In this document: positions 13,267 to 14,163 of the stretch, piece after piece
Layout: every line of letters starts with the position of its first letter
Numbering within the stretch: the stretch's first letter is position 1
DNA from: JAWXBG01 sp044375415
GTDB lineage: Bacteria; Bacteroidota; Bacteroidia; Flavobacteriales_D; Sanyastnellaceae
Direction of reading: 5' to 3'
DNA length: 14,163 nucleotides
NCBI GenBank assembly: GCA_044375415.1
Contig: JBILMS010000073.1
Span: 1 to 14,163 of the forward strand
The notes under the pieces: model-generated
The model's database searches: none
Seen by the model: the letters and a program-made list of their open reading frames with translations, nothing else
Told to the model about the DNA's origin: nothing
Position numbers and translations under genes: made by a program

Positions 13267-14163
13267 TTGCAGCCATACAGAACCGTAGCTTTTCATACGT
13301 TAGGTTGTAAACTCAACTTTAGCGAAACGAGTACCTTGGCTCGTCAATTTCAGGATGCCGGTTACGCCCGCGTCTCAGAAGATGAACGTCCGGATGTATT
13401 GGTTCTGAATACATGCAGTGTTACCGAAGAAGCAAATAAGAAATGCAGGTATGTGGTGAATCGAACTTTATCGCGTAATCCACATACCTACATTGCTGTA
13501 ACAGGTTGTTATGCGCAACTCAAGCCGGATGAGATTTCCGGAATACCCGGTGTACGTCTTGTGTTAGGTGCCGGAGAAAAATTCAACATTGTTAAACATG
13601 TTGACGACACTTTTGAAAGTGGTGAGCTCCGCAGTATAGCCGGTGAAATAAGGGATGTGAAAGAGTTTATTCCATCGTTTAGTCATGGCGACAGAACCCG
13701 AACTTTTTTGAAAGTTCAGGATGGATGTAATTATTTCTGCGCCTTTTGTACTATCCCATTGGCTCGCGGCAGAAGTCGCAGCGCCGATATAGAAACTACG
13801 CTAAATAGTGCTCGTGAAGCCATCGATAAAGGTGCTCGTGAAATTGTTTTAACGGGAGTCAACATCGGCGATTTTGGCACATCTCACGATCAAAGCCTAT
13901 TGGAACTTTGCAAAAAACTAGATGAACTCGAAGGTGTCGAACGTTTTCGAATTAGCAGTATTGAGCCAAATCTGCTCACAGATGAATTGATCGATTTTGT
14001 TGCTACTTCGAAAAAATTCATGCCTCATTTTCACATTCCATTGCAAAGTGGATCGGATACTATTCTAGCATCCATGCGAAGAAGGTATCGGACCGATTTG
14101 TACAGAAAAAGAGTGGATCAAATAAAACGTGTAATGCCCCATGCCTGTATCGGGGTAGATGTA
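13267..14163 (+). CDS. mtaB: tRNA t6A37 methylthiotransferase MtaB (3'-truncated by window end)
   Basis: MtaB adds a methylthio group to t6A37 of ANN-decoding tRNAs, using radical SAM chemistry and two 4Fe-4S clusters. The visible 299 codons show the three N-terminal MTTase cysteines (C14 in TLGCKLN, C50 in NTCSVT, C81 in TGCYAQ). The radical-SAM triad CNYFCAFC follows (C154, C158, C161), then later IEPNLL and HIPLQSGSD typical of the MiaB/MtaB/RimO superfamily. TLGCKLN favours MtaB over MiaB. No ATG or GTG lies between the in-frame stop at 13249-13251 and the conserved VAFHTLGCK. TTG at 13267 is therefore the best start; ATT at 13255 is the only other candidate. It continues past the window; the family is about 430-450 residues. 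It likely shares a transcript with the NlpE-like gene. Confidence 0.92.
   Translation, partial: MQPYRTVAFHTLGCKLNFSETSTLARQFQDAGYARVSEDERPDVLVLNTCSVTEEANKKCRYVVNRTLSRNPHTYIAVTGCYAQLKPDEISGIPGVRLVLGAGEKFNIVKHVDDTFESGELRSIAGEIRDVKEFIPSFSHGDRTRTFLKVQDGCNYFCAFCTIPLARGRSRSADIETTLNSAREAIDKGAREIVLTGVNIGDFGTSHDQSLLELCKKLDELEGVERFRISSIEPNLLTDELIDFVATSKKFMPHFHIPLQSGSDTILASMRRRYRTDLYRKRVDQIKRVMPHACIGVDV

Overview
The window looks like chromosomal DNA of an uncultured or little-studied Bacteroidota (Flavobacteriia-like) bacterium. Base composition is moderate and codon use looks uniform. Several genes are preceded by the Bacteroidota -7 promoter element TAnnTTTG, and clear Shine-Dalgarno sequences are absent before most starts. 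Gene families typical of the phylum are present: a DUF1905/OmdA protein, DUF1761, a GIN-domain lipoprotein, a long PagL-like acyloxyacyl hydrolase, a YbgC-type thioesterase with the YYGNY variant, and a short NlpE-like lipoprotein. No phage, transposase, CRISPR, rRNA or tRNA is seen.

Layout. (1) 271-4418, minus strand: a tight run ffh - folD - ribD - EamA transporter (gaps of 9 and 3 bp, then a 4-bp overlap), driven from a promoter just upstream of ffh. It combines SRP GTPase, one-carbon folate metabolism and riboflavin synthesis. (2) 4419-6387: two small genes, a minus-strand DUF1905/OmdA protein and a plus-strand DUF1761 membrane protein with a strong terminator. They are set among two copies of a roughly 170-bp hairpin-ended inverted-repeat element. 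(3) 6388-7364, minus strand: a split YeeE/YedE sulfur transporter pair. (4) 7474-9387, plus strand: a PagL-like outer-membrane enzyme and, directly abutting it, a GIN-domain lipoprotein. The shared 109-bp divergent region holds a good promoter and a 19-bp inverted repeat. (5) 9410-12536, minus strand: a three-gene operon of an FAD/NAD(P)-dependent oxidoreductase, a polytopic membrane 4Fe-4S protein and a YbgC-type thioesterase. (6) 12727 to the window end, plus strand: an NlpE-like lipoprotein followed by mtaB (tRNA methylthiotransferase), which begins with TTG and is cut off by the window edge.

How the genes work together. ffh-folD-ribD form a housekeeping unit, and the terminal transporter may handle a related metabolite. 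The FAD protein and membrane Fe-S protein are translationally coupled and plausibly form a two-component electron path from NAD(P)H into the membrane; the terminal acceptor cannot be read from the sequence. The PagL-like enzyme and its lipoprotein neighbour are probably co-expressed outer-membrane functions. The points most worth following up are the REPIN-like repeats, the FAD/Fe-S module, the PagL homologue lacking the expected catalytic acid, and the near-leaderless promoter at 7474. The first ~38 bases are almost pure G/C and look like a clone or assembly edge artefact.
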